From the IMG/VR virus record IMGVR_UViG_3300043464_000140, positions 1 to 35,330 of that record: a stretch of DNA of 35,330 nucleotides. One strand, given 5' to 3'. Below are positions 25,597 to 31,370 of the stretch, one piece after another (the first letter of the stretch is position 1; every line of letters starts with the position of its first letter). This stretch comes from a virus. A program made the position numbers and the translations under genes. The notes under the pieces were generated by a model. The model searched no databases and was not told the DNA's origin. It saw nothing but the letters and a program-made list of their open reading frames with translations.

Positions 25597-25778
25597 GCCT
25601 TTTCCTCAATATACTTAGCGTAGGCATCCTCTAGCTTTGCTTTACGGCTACCCTTGGCGTTCTCACGCTCAACGCTAAGTGCAATGGCTACAGCTTGTTT
25701 CTTTGGCTTGCCAGCTTTCATCTCGGTTTTGATGTTCTTACCGACTGCTTCTGCGCTACCTGATTTATCGAGTGGCAT
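25593..25778 (-). CDS. Small conserved-type basic protein (QAVAIALS motif)
   Basis: This 61-residue protein starts MPLDKSGSAEAVGKNIKTEM and carries GKPKKQAVAIALSVERE, a short helical motif very common in small phage proteins upstream of head or packaging genes. The family has no established function known to me. It overlaps the DUF6321-like gene by 4 nt, indicating coupled expression. Confidence 0.72.
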   Translation of the reverse strand: MPLDKSGSAEAVGKNIKTEMKAGKPKKQAVAIALSVERENAKGSRKAKLEDAYAKYIEEKA

Positions 25779-25788
25779 AAATATCCTT

Positions 25789-26145
25789 TTATTTCAAGAA
25801 CTTAAGTTTATAAGTTGTGGAATTGATAAGATCTGCAATCTCATCAATAATATTTTGTAGTTCGCTGTCTTGTGGCAAGTCTTGGCGGGCTTCTTTAACA
25901 AAACTCTGCAGGGATTCCATGTAGCGAATTGGGTCTTTTGGCTGGTGGTAAACACTTGGAAAAGCGGTAAATTTGCCGTACTTCCCCATATAGGATTCAG
26001 CAAAGGTATCGGTTAGGTTTACGATGCTGTCGTAATATTTGGCAAGGGCTTTGTGTTTGGCGTAAGAATCAGTAGACCAATGGAAAAAATGCGTGTTGGT
26101 CGCAGAATGTAGCATTGTTGCTAGGAATAATGCACAGTTTTCCAT
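25789..26145 (-). CDS. Ferritin/Dps-like helical protein (DUF5856-like)
   Basis: This 118-residue protein is predicted helical, with LFLATMLHSATNTHFFHWSTDSYAKHKALAKYYDSIVNLTDTFAESYMG at residues 6-54. The order H-x-x-H-W, A-x-H-K-A-L-x-x-Y-Y-D-x-I and D-T-F-A-E-S matches the metal-site layout of Dps/ferritin-like proteins (His on helix A, then H/D/E on helix B). It also resembles a family seen in T4-like cyanophages (DUF5856, from memory). It is shorter than bacterial Dps. It might bind iron or DNA. ATG 26145 has AAGGAT upstream. Confidence 0.6.
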   Translation of the reverse strand: MENCALFLATMLHSATNTHFFHWSTDSYAKHKALAKYYDSIVNLTDTFAESYMGKYGKFTAFPSVYHQPKDPIRYMESLQSFVKEARQDLPQDSELQNIIDEIADLINSTTYKLKFLK

Positions 26146-26153
26146 ACAAATCC

Positions 26154-26522
26154 TTATGTAATGGGTGTAGTTTCCTCTATTTTATCAATAACTACAAGAC
26201 AACCGCCACCTTTTTTTATTGCGCCACGCTGTACCATCAACACATCAATTTGTTCATCGTTATCAAATACACCAGCATCGGCTAGGGCATCCCAAAGGGC
26301 TTTAATTCGGTTATCGATGTCTTGCTTGCGTCTGTCTTTTGGGTACAGGGTGACCTGCATTTCTAGGCGGGCAGTACCTAGTTTGGGAACTTTCCACTCC
26401 ACCACATAATCGCTAACTTTTTCTTTAAACTCTTTTCCTGCCTTGCTGATATAACGCCTGTGTCCATGACTCCCCCAGTAATGATTGACGGATGGGGGTA
26501 GGGGTAGGTTTAGAATCAACAT
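26154..26522 (-). CDS. rusA: RusA-type Holliday junction resolvase
   Basis: This 122-residue endonuclease has PPSVNHYWG at 9-17 and RRKQDIDNRIKALWDAL at 64-80. D68, D70, K74 and D89 correspond, with a constant offset of two, to the catalytic D70, D72, K76 and D91 of E. coli RusA. It resolves four-way junctions as a dimer, removing branches from replicating or recombining phage DNA before packaging. It lies next to a YbcO-like gene, an association also seen in lambdoid prophages such as DLP12. Secure call. Confidence 0.93.
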   Translation of the reverse strand: MLILNLPLPPSVNHYWGSHGHRRYISKAGKEFKEKVSDYVVEWKVPKLGTARLEMQVTLYPKDRRKQDIDNRIKALWDALADAGVFDNDEQIDVLMVQRGAIKKGGGCLVVIDKIEETTPIT

Positions 26523-26563
26523 TAAGAGAGTTTAACAATTCCACGGTGTCTTGGGTCATTTGT

Positions 26564-26860
26564 TCAAAACTTGGTATATAAAAACCCCGACTCGAATAAG
26601 AGGGCAATCGTCTTTCGGTGCGCTTCTTCCCACCTACCCACTCTCTCTGTTTTGCTAAGTGTTGCACCTTGGTCGATTTCTGTGTGACAGGTGTAGCAGA
26701 GTGATGCGATTCTGTAATCGTGTGCTTTGAGTCCACGGCCTTTTCCATCCCTTAGTTGATTTGAGTGTGCGGCAACCACTGTGCCATCTGTAGCCCCGCA
26801 ATGGGTGCAGGGGAAGCTTCTAGCTATCTCCAGTAAGCTTTTATTACGATACATTGGCAT
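26564..26860 (-). CDS. YbcO-like (DUF1364) putative HNH-type nuclease
   Basis: This 98-residue protein has a compact zinc/HNH-like arrangement: C18-T-H-C21, VVAAHSNQLRDGKGRGLKAHD (His32, Gly-rich loop, Asp48) and C55-Y-T-C58-H59-x-E-I-D. This is the pattern of YbcO/DUF1364 nucleases. It precedes rusA, as in lambdoid prophages, suggesting joint work in DNA recombination. The start overlaps the 55-codon gene upstream by 17 nt; a second ATG is two codons downstream. Confidence 0.8.
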   Translation of the reverse strand: MPMYRNKSLLEIARSFPCTHCGATDGTVVAAHSNQLRDGKGRGLKAHDYRIASLCYTCHTEIDQGATLSKTERVGRWEEAHRKTIALLFESGFLYTKF

Positions 26861-27011
26861 GATCCACGCTGGCTTGTTCTAGCTTTACAGCGGATTCTGC
26901 AATGTCTACCGCAATCTCCATCATCTGTATGGCGTTGTTGCTTTTTAGGGCATCGTCATAGTGACGGACTAGGGTTCTAAGAACCTGAAACTCGTTGAGT
27001 AATTCAATCAT
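26844..27011 (-). CDS. Small helical protein (55 aa)
   Basis: ATG at 27011 overlaps the upstream stop as ATGA and the frame runs 55 codons to TAA at 26846-26844. The protein begins MIELLNEFQVLRTLVRHYDD and is a continuous amphipathic helix pattern without cysteines or membrane segments. Its end overlaps the YbcO-like start. It fills an otherwise empty 147-nt gap in a cluster where every gene is coupled, which supports real coding. No function is recognised. Confidence 0.6.
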   Translation of the reverse strand: MIELLNEFQVLRTLVRHYDDALKSNNAIQMMEIAVDIAESAVKLEQASVDHANVS

Positions 27012-27337
27012 TTTAAAATCCGATCTTGGTTACGGTTAGATACTTCTAAGGTCTGCCATGTAGCGTGGCGTAGTCTTGCGGCTTCTAGTTCCCACTTCAG
27101 CTTTTCAGCGTTCTCGGTCGCTACCCCAATAGCCTTGCATAAGTCTTGGTAGTCTTGGCTGGCGTATGCTTCCCGTTCCTGCGCCCCAATAGTCTGCTCA
27201 CCTGACTTCTGCATCATTATGGCTTTTAGACTGCTTTTAAAGGTTTCTAGCTGGGCTAAATCACCCTTGGCGGATGCGTACTTACCAGCGTTATCAAGGA
27301 TAAAGTCTATACATTTATTCGGGTCTATTTCTCGCAT
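27008..27337 (-). CDS. Hypothetical helical protein
   Basis: This 109-residue charged, helix-rich protein contains IDFILDNAGKYASAKGDLAQLETFKSSLKAIMM followed by GAQEREAYASQDYQDL and a C-terminal KWELEAARLRHATWQTLE. The layout (A-x-A-K-x-x-L, E-R-E-A-Y-A-S) recalls small early proteins of siphophages and podophages near recombination genes, function unknown. ATG 27337 lies behind AAGGAAC; the end overlaps the next gene by 4 nt. Confidence 0.65.
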   Translation of the reverse strand: MREIDPNKCIDFILDNAGKYASAKGDLAQLETFKSSLKAIMMQKSGEQTIGAQEREAYASQDYQDLCKAIGVATENAEKLKWELEAARLRHATWQTLEVSNRNQDRILK

Positions 27338-27485
27338 ACAGTTCCTTTATTCGTTTTTTTACATCCGCTTCTGTGTCTTTATTTTGTTCAATTAATTCTT
27401 TGACCATATCCCAGTTCCTATAACGCTGGGCTATGGCTATGTAAGATTGGGCCAAATACTCAATCCTTTGTTTATAGCTGTTCAT
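27315..27485 (-). CDS. Small charged protein (56 aa)
   Basis: The frame from ATG 27485 to TAA 27317-27315 gives 56 residues (begins MNSYKQRIEYLAQSYIAIAQ, ends KELYARNRPE). It overlaps the upstream gene by 14 nt and the downstream start by 23 nt. It is probably two helices. The 134-nt gap between neighbours has no other reading. No family recognised; the coding call rests on continuity of the coupled cluster. Confidence 0.5.
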   Translation of the reverse strand: MNSYKQRIEYLAQSYIAIAQRYRNWDMVKELIEQNKDTEADVKKRIKELYARNRPE

Positions 27486-27849
27486 CTAATTGCTTAATCT
27501 TTTGGCTAATCCTAGCCCGCCATTGTTGCCACGCCTCACCAGCATAAGCAGGGCATCCGACTTCCTGCGCTTTACGGGCGGTCAGTTCCTCAGTCGAGTA
27601 CCACGGTAATTCGGGTTTTTTGTTGGGTTCTAGGTCAATCTCGTCAGTCCAGCGTTCAGCGTTTAAGAACGAGGCAGGGTACGGGATGTAGTCTTTTTGG
27701 GTTTCCTTGATCTTCCAATATTTAAGGTAGTTTGGCATGGCTTCTAGGCATTCTTTTTGCTGGATAGGGGTTAGCCTATTCCATGCCCGTTCAGCGTCTT
27801 TGCGCCCCATTTTACGGGGGTATAGGGAGTAGAAATCTTGAAAGGTCAT
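27472..27849 (-). CDS. Hypothetical protein with YP-(R/K)-K...AW motif (replication-associated type)
   Basis: From the internal ATG 27849 the product is 125 residues, beginning MTFQDFYSLYPRKMGRKDAERAWNRL. The F-x-x-Y-P-x-K-x-x-K-x-x-A-x-x-A-W-x-x-L pattern is found at the N-termini of many phage replication-associated and DnaT/DnaC-neighbour proteins. I prefer this start to the upstream frame (27975) because the upstream part would encode a Cys/Asn-rich sequence antisense to nothing useful, while a small membrane peptide ends exactly at this ATG (ATGA). No ATPase motif is present. Confidence 0.65.
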   Translation of the reverse strand: MTFQDFYSLYPRKMGRKDAERAWNRLTPIQQKECLEAMPNYLKYWKIKETQKDYIPYPASFLNAERWTDEIDLEPNKKPELPWYSTEELTARKAQEVGCPAYAGEAWQQWRARISQKIKQLDEQL

Positions 27850-27947
27850 TTGTTCATCCAGTAATAAAGAAATGCGGCAATTATCATAAAAGTAGCAAAT
27901 ACAATAAATGTCGCTATTGCAAAAAAGGTGATTATTGTTTCGATCAT
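27846..27947 (-). CDS. 33-residue membrane microprotein
   Basis: ATG 27947 follows GGAGAAATTA (a good ribosome site) and shares one base with the previous stop (TAATG). The TGA at 27848-27846 overlaps the next ATG (ATGA). The peptide begins MIETIITFFAIATFIVFATF and is almost wholly hydrophobic (residues 4-28, a single membrane helix) with a short polar end YYWMNK. Coupling at both ends argues that it is translated. It is probably inserted in the inner membrane; it could be a toxin-like, exclusion or host-takeover peptide, but nothing in the sequence decides this. Confidence 0.6.
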   Translation of the reverse strand: MIETIITFFAIATFIVFATFMIIAAFLYYWMNK

Positions 27948-28123
27948 TAATTTCTCCAACGCATTGGTTGGTCATTTTTGGTTAATGCAGAAAAATGGCT
28001 GATTCTAATTTCAGTTGTTGATTTCCATTTAACCAAACCATCTTCGTCTTGGTCTTTAATTACATGACCATGACTACCCTCTTGGTGTTTTACTCTATCG
28101 CCTTCTTTAAACTGATATTCCAT
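27947..28123 (-). CDS. Small beta-barrel-like protein (58 aa), first gene of leftward early operon
   Basis: ATG 28123 to TAA 27949-27947, 58 residues, beginning MEYQFKEGDRVKHQEGSHGHV and continuing with KDQDEDGLVKWKSTTEIR. The pattern G-D-R-V-K-H-x-x-G-x-x-G-x-V-x-x-x-x-D-x-D-G-x-V-x-V-K-W is that of a small SH3/KOW-like fold. It starts about 24 nt after the predicted transcription start at 28147 and is the first gene of the leftward operon. Function unknown; possibly a small adaptor binding a host protein. Confidence 0.6.
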   Translation of the reverse strand: MEYQFKEGDRVKHQEGSHGHVIKDQDEDGLVKWKSTTEIRISHFSALTKNDQPMRWRN

Positions 28124-28146
28124 TTTCTATCTCACTTTTAATTAAG

Positions 28147-28182
28147 TGTTACCAGTTTATTAAGGTAGCTTAACCATGTCAA
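28147..28182 (-). promoter_or_regulatory. Leftward promoter with operator-like palindrome and 5' hairpin
   Basis: Leftward -35 TTGACA (28182-28177), 17-nt spacer, -10 TAAACT (28159-28154), predicted +1 A at 28147. The spacer holds TTAAG-N4-CTTAA (28160-28173). The transcript would start with ACTT-AATTAA-AAGT, a 4-bp hairpin whose first base is +1. The same design occurs at 28883-28918 and 31503-31539. It drives the 28123 to 25116 gene cluster. Confidence 0.72.
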
Positions 28183-28497
28183 CAGTTATTTTATAGGGAT
28201 TTACCCTAAGTGTTGCTTTTTTAATACGAGATTGCTAGATTTTGAGGACACACCTATCCCTAGCATGAGGAATAGGTGTTATTTACGATCTTGCTGAGTT
28301 TGTCGGTTCATATTGCTTCGATGTCTTTGTCGTGCCTAGGTCTGTCTTTATCACATCATCGGTCTATCCGTACAGTACGGTTCTCTTAGGTAGCCAAGCA
28401 ATAACGGCTAAATGAGGCGCATTTGCGCTAGTAGTTTCTAGGGGTATTTACAGCCTTTACCGTAGCAACACCAATGAGTACGGGCTAGGCAGAATAG

Positions 28498-28513
28498 AAA
28501 AACCCCTTGGGGT
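28498..28513 (-). terminator. Short hairpin-plus-T terminator for the regulator gene
   Basis: On the leftward strand ACCCC-AA-GGGGT is followed by TTTTCT. It is 128 nt after the regulator stop at 28641, so it could end that transcript. The stem is only 5 bp with a 2-nt loop (or 4 bp with 4 nt), so its strength is uncertain. The same bases also form part of the larger structured element. Confidence 0.4.
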
Positions 28514-28628
28514 AGCTCTAAGTTGATACCGCTTAATAAATGGGTCAACAGCATTTATTAAACGCTCAAAGCTACCTCAAAGGGTCTTGAGGGTTGACCA
28601 ATATAACTACGCAGGTATCAATCTGCGT
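28502..28628. other. Candidate structured RNA or origin element with nested stems and pseudoknot
   Basis: Outer stem: 28507-28517 pairs with 28570-28580, 11 bp including one G-U. Inner hairpin: TTAATAAATG (28533-28542) with CATTTATTAA (28552-28561), 10 bp perfect, loop GGTCAACAG. The loop's GGTCAAC (28543-28549) is complementary to GTTGACC (28593-28599). TTGATACC (28523-28530) is complementary to GGTATCAA (28614-28621), but the latter also lies in a competing hairpin ACGCAG/CTGCGT (28609-28614 and 28623-28628). Alternatives and a pseudoknot suggest a switch-like RNA or an origin. Confidence 0.45.
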
Positions 28629-28640
28629 CAACAGTATACA

Positions 28641-28862
28641 TCAATCTAATTCAGGCCAAATTAATTTATAACTTTCAGGAAATAGGGTCTTTCGGTTTAC
28701 TAGCCCGTGACTTTGTTTCTCAAGGGTTGCGGCTAGGATCACCAGCTTATCGTAGGGTATGTCCCCGTTTTGCCACATGGATACGGCAGGAACGCTGATA
28801 TTTAGCAATTTAGCAACCTTGGTAGGGCCACCCAATAAACGAATGATAGCGACTGAGTTCAT
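28641..28862 (-). CDS. P22-Cro/YdaS-type helix-turn-helix regulator
   Basis: From ATG 28862 the product is 73 residues. IIRLLGGPTKVAKLLNISVPAVSMWQNGDIPYDKL contains a helix-turn-helix (about residues 13-32), and NRKTLFPESYKLIWPE near the end is the C-terminal signature of the P22 Cro/YdaS family. An upstream ATG at 28877 adds five residues. CTTAAC at 28870-28875 lies next to the start, suggesting autorepression. It is the only recognisable repressor gene, placed divergently from the early operon. No larger CI-like partner or integrase is seen, so lysogeny is unproven. Confidence 0.82.
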   Translation of the reverse strand: MNSVAIIRLLGGPTKVAKLLNISVPAVSMWQNGDIPYDKLVILAATLEKQSHGLVNRKTLFPESYKLIWPELD

Positions 28863-28882
28863 AAGGTATCTTAACATATTTC

Positions 28883-28918
28883 TTGCATTGTTTGTTAAGT
28901 TAAGTTAATATGGGTGTA
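28883..28918 (+). promoter_or_regulatory. Rightward early promoter with operator-like repeat and 5' hairpin
   Basis: -35 TTGCAT (28883-28888), 17-nt spacer, -10 TAATAT (28906-28911), predicted +1 A at 28918. GTTAAGTTAAGTTAA (28894-28908) occupies the spacer. The transcript would start with ACGG-TATGTG-CCGT, a hairpin beginning at +1. The bases CTTGCATTGTT are identical to those in the promoter at 31502-31512. It faces the regulator gene and drives the operon from 28950. The gene's first usable start is therefore 28950, not the GTG at 28914. Confidence 0.75.
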
Positions 28919-28949
28919 CGGTATGTGCCGTGATAACAGGAGAACTCTT

Positions 28950-29159
28950 ATGAGTGAAATAGAATCGCAAACAAATGACTTACTTCAATTACAGGGTCAG
29001 CTAGAAAAAATTTTTGATGTACTAGAAGGTGGCTCTGATCTATCCAAGGAACAAATTGACTTACTGCGCTATGGCTGTGGCTTTGCGCCAGTTAATCGTC
29101 AGCGTGATTTTTTACAAGGTGTATTTGCAGACCTTAACCCATACGGGAGATCAATATGA
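28950..29159 (+). CDS. Small acidic early protein
   Basis: This 69-residue protein starts at ATG 28950, behind AGGAG and about 32 nt after the predicted promoter start. It is an acidic, helical protein (NDLLQLQGQLEKIFDVLEGGSDL) with a C-terminal YGRSI. It overlaps the next gene by 4 nt (ATGA). No domain recognised. The GTG at 28914 in the same frame lies before the predicted +1, so I discarded it. Confidence 0.65.
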   Translation: MSEIESQTNDLLQLQGQLEKIFDVLEGGSDLSKEQIDLLRYGCGFAPVNRQRDFLQGVFADLNPYGRSI

Positions 29160-29950
29160 CCCCACAAGTACAGTTAGTAACGCCTGAAATGGCAAAGGTT
29201 TATCTATCCAAAAACACCGATAACCGCCAGCAAAGGGGTTGGTATGTGTCTTGTCTAGCCAAAGCTATCAAGCGTGGTGATTGGATATTGACCCATCAAG
29301 GCGTAGCCTTCTCTGAGTCAGGCAAACTGATTGACGGGCAACACCGTCTAGAAGCTATTGTAGAAGCCGATACGCCCGTGCAGATGCTTGTCACCACTGG
29401 CGTGAGCAACGATGCTTACAAGGTCTTAGATAACGGCATTAAGCGTACATTGTCAGACCTGACAGGCATTAATGTTAGGACTACCGAGGTATGCCGTATC
29501 TTGGCTAGATTGGTCTACGGTGGTAATTCTGTTACTACCGCAGAAGAATGCCTAGAAATCTATAACACGGGTGTAGGAGAGGTATCCGATAGCCTAGTCG
29601 AGTATTGCGGTAAACAGATTAAAGTCTATTCCTCTGCACCTATGAGGACTGCGGCAGTCTGTTTAATCCTTGATGGGTATAACCAAAACTACATTAAGAA
29701 CCTGTACGCAAACCTTTGTCACCAGCAATTTAACGAACTGCCTAATGTAGCGCAAAACTTTATTCGTCAGGTTACCGATGGCAGGGTCAGCGCAAACAAG
29801 AAGTCAAACCTACTAGCACGGGGTCTAAAAGTATTTAATCCTGAGTATCAAGATGTAGCTAGACTTCAGATAAGTGATTCAGAAGAAACTGCCGCTAATG
29901 CGTATTGCAGAACCATTGTTAGAAACCTATTAACGAAAGAGAAAAAATGA
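29156..29950 (+). CDS. DGQHRL-motif (ParB/Srx-like) protein
   Basis: This 264-residue protein has LSKNTDNRQQRGWYVSCLAKAIKRGDW in residues 17-43 and KLIDGQHRLEAIVEADTPV at 57-75. The DGQHR motif (60-65 here) characterises the ParB/sulfiredoxin-like fold found in many phages and some DNA-modification systems such as DndB and DpdB-like proteins. The rest is helical. Its role could be nucleotide-dependent DNA handling or modification control, not proven. It is the second gene of the early operon, coupled to its neighbours at both ends. Confidence 0.72.
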   Translation: MTPQVQLVTPEMAKVYLSKNTDNRQQRGWYVSCLAKAIKRGDWILTHQGVAFSESGKLIDGQHRLEAIVEADTPVQMLVTTGVSNDAYKVLDNGIKRTLSDLTGINVRTTEVCRILARLVYGGNSVTTAEECLEIYNTGVGEVSDSLVEYCGKQIKVYSSAPMRTAAVCLILDGYNQNYIKNLYANLCHQQFNELPNVAQNFIRQVTDGRVSANKKSNLLARGLKVFNPEYQDVARLQISDSEETAANAYCRTIVRNLLTKEKK

Positions 29951-30564
29951 TTATTTCTGATACCCAACGAGATTTTAGAATTGCCCCTGCTGGCTTGCAT
30001 ATGGCTCGGCTTTATTCCGTTATCGACTTAGGCCATCAAGCTACCGAGTGGGCTGGAGAAACCAAGATCATGCACAAGGTCGTATTGACTTGGGAACTGC
30101 ACGGAGATGATGAGGATGGCAAACCATTACAGACAGACGATGGCAAGCCATTAATCGTATCTAAGCGGTATACCGTCAGCCTTGGAGATCAGGCACGATT
30201 ACGCCAAGACCTAGAAGCATGGTCAAACAAAAAAATGACCACCGAGGATCGTAAGAACTTTGACCTCAAGAACTTATTGGGTAAGTTCTGCATGGTCAAT
30301 ATTACGCACTCTGAAGATGGTAAGTACGCTAATATTTCAGGTATCAGCCCTGTTCCTAGCGCACTGCGTAACGCCCAGCCTGAAGGTGTTAACCCCACCA
30401 AAATCTTTTGGCTACAAAGTTATAAGCAGGAAGAATACGATGCGCTACCTAAGTATTACAAAGAAAAGATAACGGAAAGTAGTGAGTGGCGGGGTCAGCA
30501 GGAGCGTGAAAAGAATGCGCCCAAGCTGGCAGATGATGATGGTTTTGGCCCACCCCCATTCTAA
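29947..30564 (+). CDS. Single-stranded-DNA-binding-like protein (putative)
   Basis: This 205-residue protein has an OB-fold-like beginning (IAPAGLHMARLYSVIDLGHQATEW, MHKVVLTWELHGDD) and a second strand set (LLGKFCMVNITHSEDGKYANISGISPVP). It has a charged C-terminus rich in K and E, ending in an acidic DDDGFGPPPF tail, as in SSB proteins that contact partners through an acidic tip. Phage proteins with this PAGxHxARxxxxxDLG start are usually found beside RecB/Cas4-type nucleases, as here. SSB function is inferred. Confidence 0.65.
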   Translation: MIISDTQRDFRIAPAGLHMARLYSVIDLGHQATEWAGETKIMHKVVLTWELHGDDEDGKPLQTDDGKPLIVSKRYTVSLGDQARLRQDLEAWSNKKMTTEDRKNFDLKNLLGKFCMVNITHSEDGKYANISGISPVPSALRNAQPEGVNPTKIFWLQSYKQEEYDALPKYYKEKITESSEWRGQQEREKNAPKLADDDGFGPPPF

Positions 30565-30571
30565 GGAAACT

Positions 30572-31315
30572 ATGATAGTCAAGGAGAAATTAAGTGAATC
30601 AGGTCACTGGTATAAGAAAGACGGCACTCCAGCCTATACAGTCCACGGCAAGACTGGGGAGCGACCAGCAACGCTCCGTGACGCACGGAAACTCGGACTT
30701 TTGCCAAGTGTTACAACAATTAACGGAATGCTATCGAAAGCAGGGCTTGATACATGGAAGCAACAACAAGTCCTCTTAGCCGCATTGACTTTGCCTAGAC
30801 TGCCTGACGAACCTGAAGCCGATTGGTTAGCTAGGGTGATGCAGGATAGTAAGGCTACGGGCAGGGAAGCGGCAGAACGAGGTACTGCAATACACGGCAT
30901 CATCCAAACTTGGTTCGAGGGTGTGTATATGCCTGAAAAACCACCGTACATCAACGGCATCATAGAAGCTTTAGAGAACGCCTTTGGGAAGCAATTGTGG
31001 CTTTCAGAGCAGTCTTTTGGTCATCCGCTAGGGTATGGTGGCAAGTGTGACTTGATGGCTAGGGCGGGCTTTGTAGTCGATTTTAAGACCAAAGAAACCG
31101 ACTTGGATAAGGTGGATGTGTACTTTGAGCATGAGATGCAGTTAGCCGCCTACCGAGAGGGCCTAGGAGTACCAACTGCTAGGTGCGCTATCGTCTTTGT
31201 CAACGGTACGACCAATCAGGTCAAACTCATTGAAATTGAGCAGGATCGGCTTCAAAAGGGTTGGGAATGCTTTGAACATTTGTTACGGGTTTACCAAATA
31301 AAAAACGGCTTATAA
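30572..31315 (+). CDS. RecB/Cas4-type PD-(D/E)XK exonuclease
   Basis: From ATG 30572 (behind AAGGAAAC) the product is 247 residues. Motifs in order: RGTAIHG with His108, Glu146 in LSEQSFGHP, YGGKCDLM with Asp160, VVDFKTK with Asp170 and Lys172, and MQLAAYREGL with Gln190 and Tyr194. This is the full H-E-D-DxK-QxxxY series of RecB-family exonucleases. It probably resects DNA ends for recombination-dependent replication together with the SSB-like protein; no RecT-like annealing protein is recognised, though the SSB-like gene may fill that place. The frame is open upstream to 30482, but without a usable ribosome site. Confidence 0.87.
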   Translation: MIVKEKLSESGHWYKKDGTPAYTVHGKTGERPATLRDARKLGLLPSVTTINGMLSKAGLDTWKQQQVLLAALTLPRLPDEPEADWLARVMQDSKATGREAAERGTAIHGIIQTWFEGVYMPEKPPYINGIIEALENAFGKQLWLSEQSFGHPLGYGGKCDLMARAGFVVDFKTKETDLDKVDVYFEHEMQLAAYREGLGVPTARCAIVFVNGTTNQVKLIEIEQDRLQKGWECFEHLLRVYQIKNGL

Positions 31316-31320
31316 TTAAA

Positions 31321-31369
31321 GTTCCTTCACGGGAACGGGGGAAAGCGCAAGCGAGTACCCCACTTTTTT
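31321..31369 (+). terminator. Double-hairpin terminator after exonuclease gene
   Basis: GTTCC-TTCACG-GGAAC (31321-31336) is followed by GGGG...CCCC (31338-31341 with 31358-31361) enclosing GC-GCAA-GC, a GNRA-type tetraloop, then AC and six T residues (31364-31369). It begins 6 nt after the exonuclease stop. It is probably the end of the early rightward operon, though the second hairpin has an internal loop and might act as a regulatory RNA instead. Confidence 0.6.
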
Positions 31370-31370
31370 A

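Larger units (their letters stand above)
28183..28640. other. Long untranslated control/origin-like region
   Basis: There is no credible gene here on either strand. It contains several inverted repeats: ACACCTAT...ATAGGTGT (8-bp arms, about 28245-28280), the near-perfect palindrome CCGTACAGTACGG (28368-28380), and GCGCATTTGCGC (about 28427-28440). A structured element follows at 28502-28628. The element GTCAACAG occurs at about 28179, 28544 and 28627. Inference: it could hold the replication origin, a regulatory RNA or both; no protein-coding origin initiator is nearby to decide. Confidence 0.5.

Noticed and set aside
26425-26748. 107-residue leftward frame overlapping the YbcO-like and rusA genes
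   Set aside because: It lies over two well-supported genes in another frame, has no domain and reads like an out-of-frame translation (His/Thr/Gln-rich).
27850-27975. Extended N-terminus for the 27472 gene starting at 27975
   Set aside because: The added 42 residues are the out-of-frame reading of the membrane microprotein and its upstream neighbour, Cys/Asn-rich and without a ribosome site.
28239-28290. ACACCTAT...ATAGGTGT hairpin as a terminator
   Set aside because: Neither strand has a T run after the stem.
28914-28950. GTG start at 28914 for the first early gene
   Set aside because: It precedes the predicted transcription start (28918), and the ATG at 28950 has a clear AGGAG ribosome site.
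30482-30572. Upstream extension of the RecB-type nuclease to 30482
   Set aside because: It overlaps the SSB-like gene in another frame with a Met/Lys/Arg-rich nonsense-like sequence; ATG 30572 has AAGGAAAC at the right distance.
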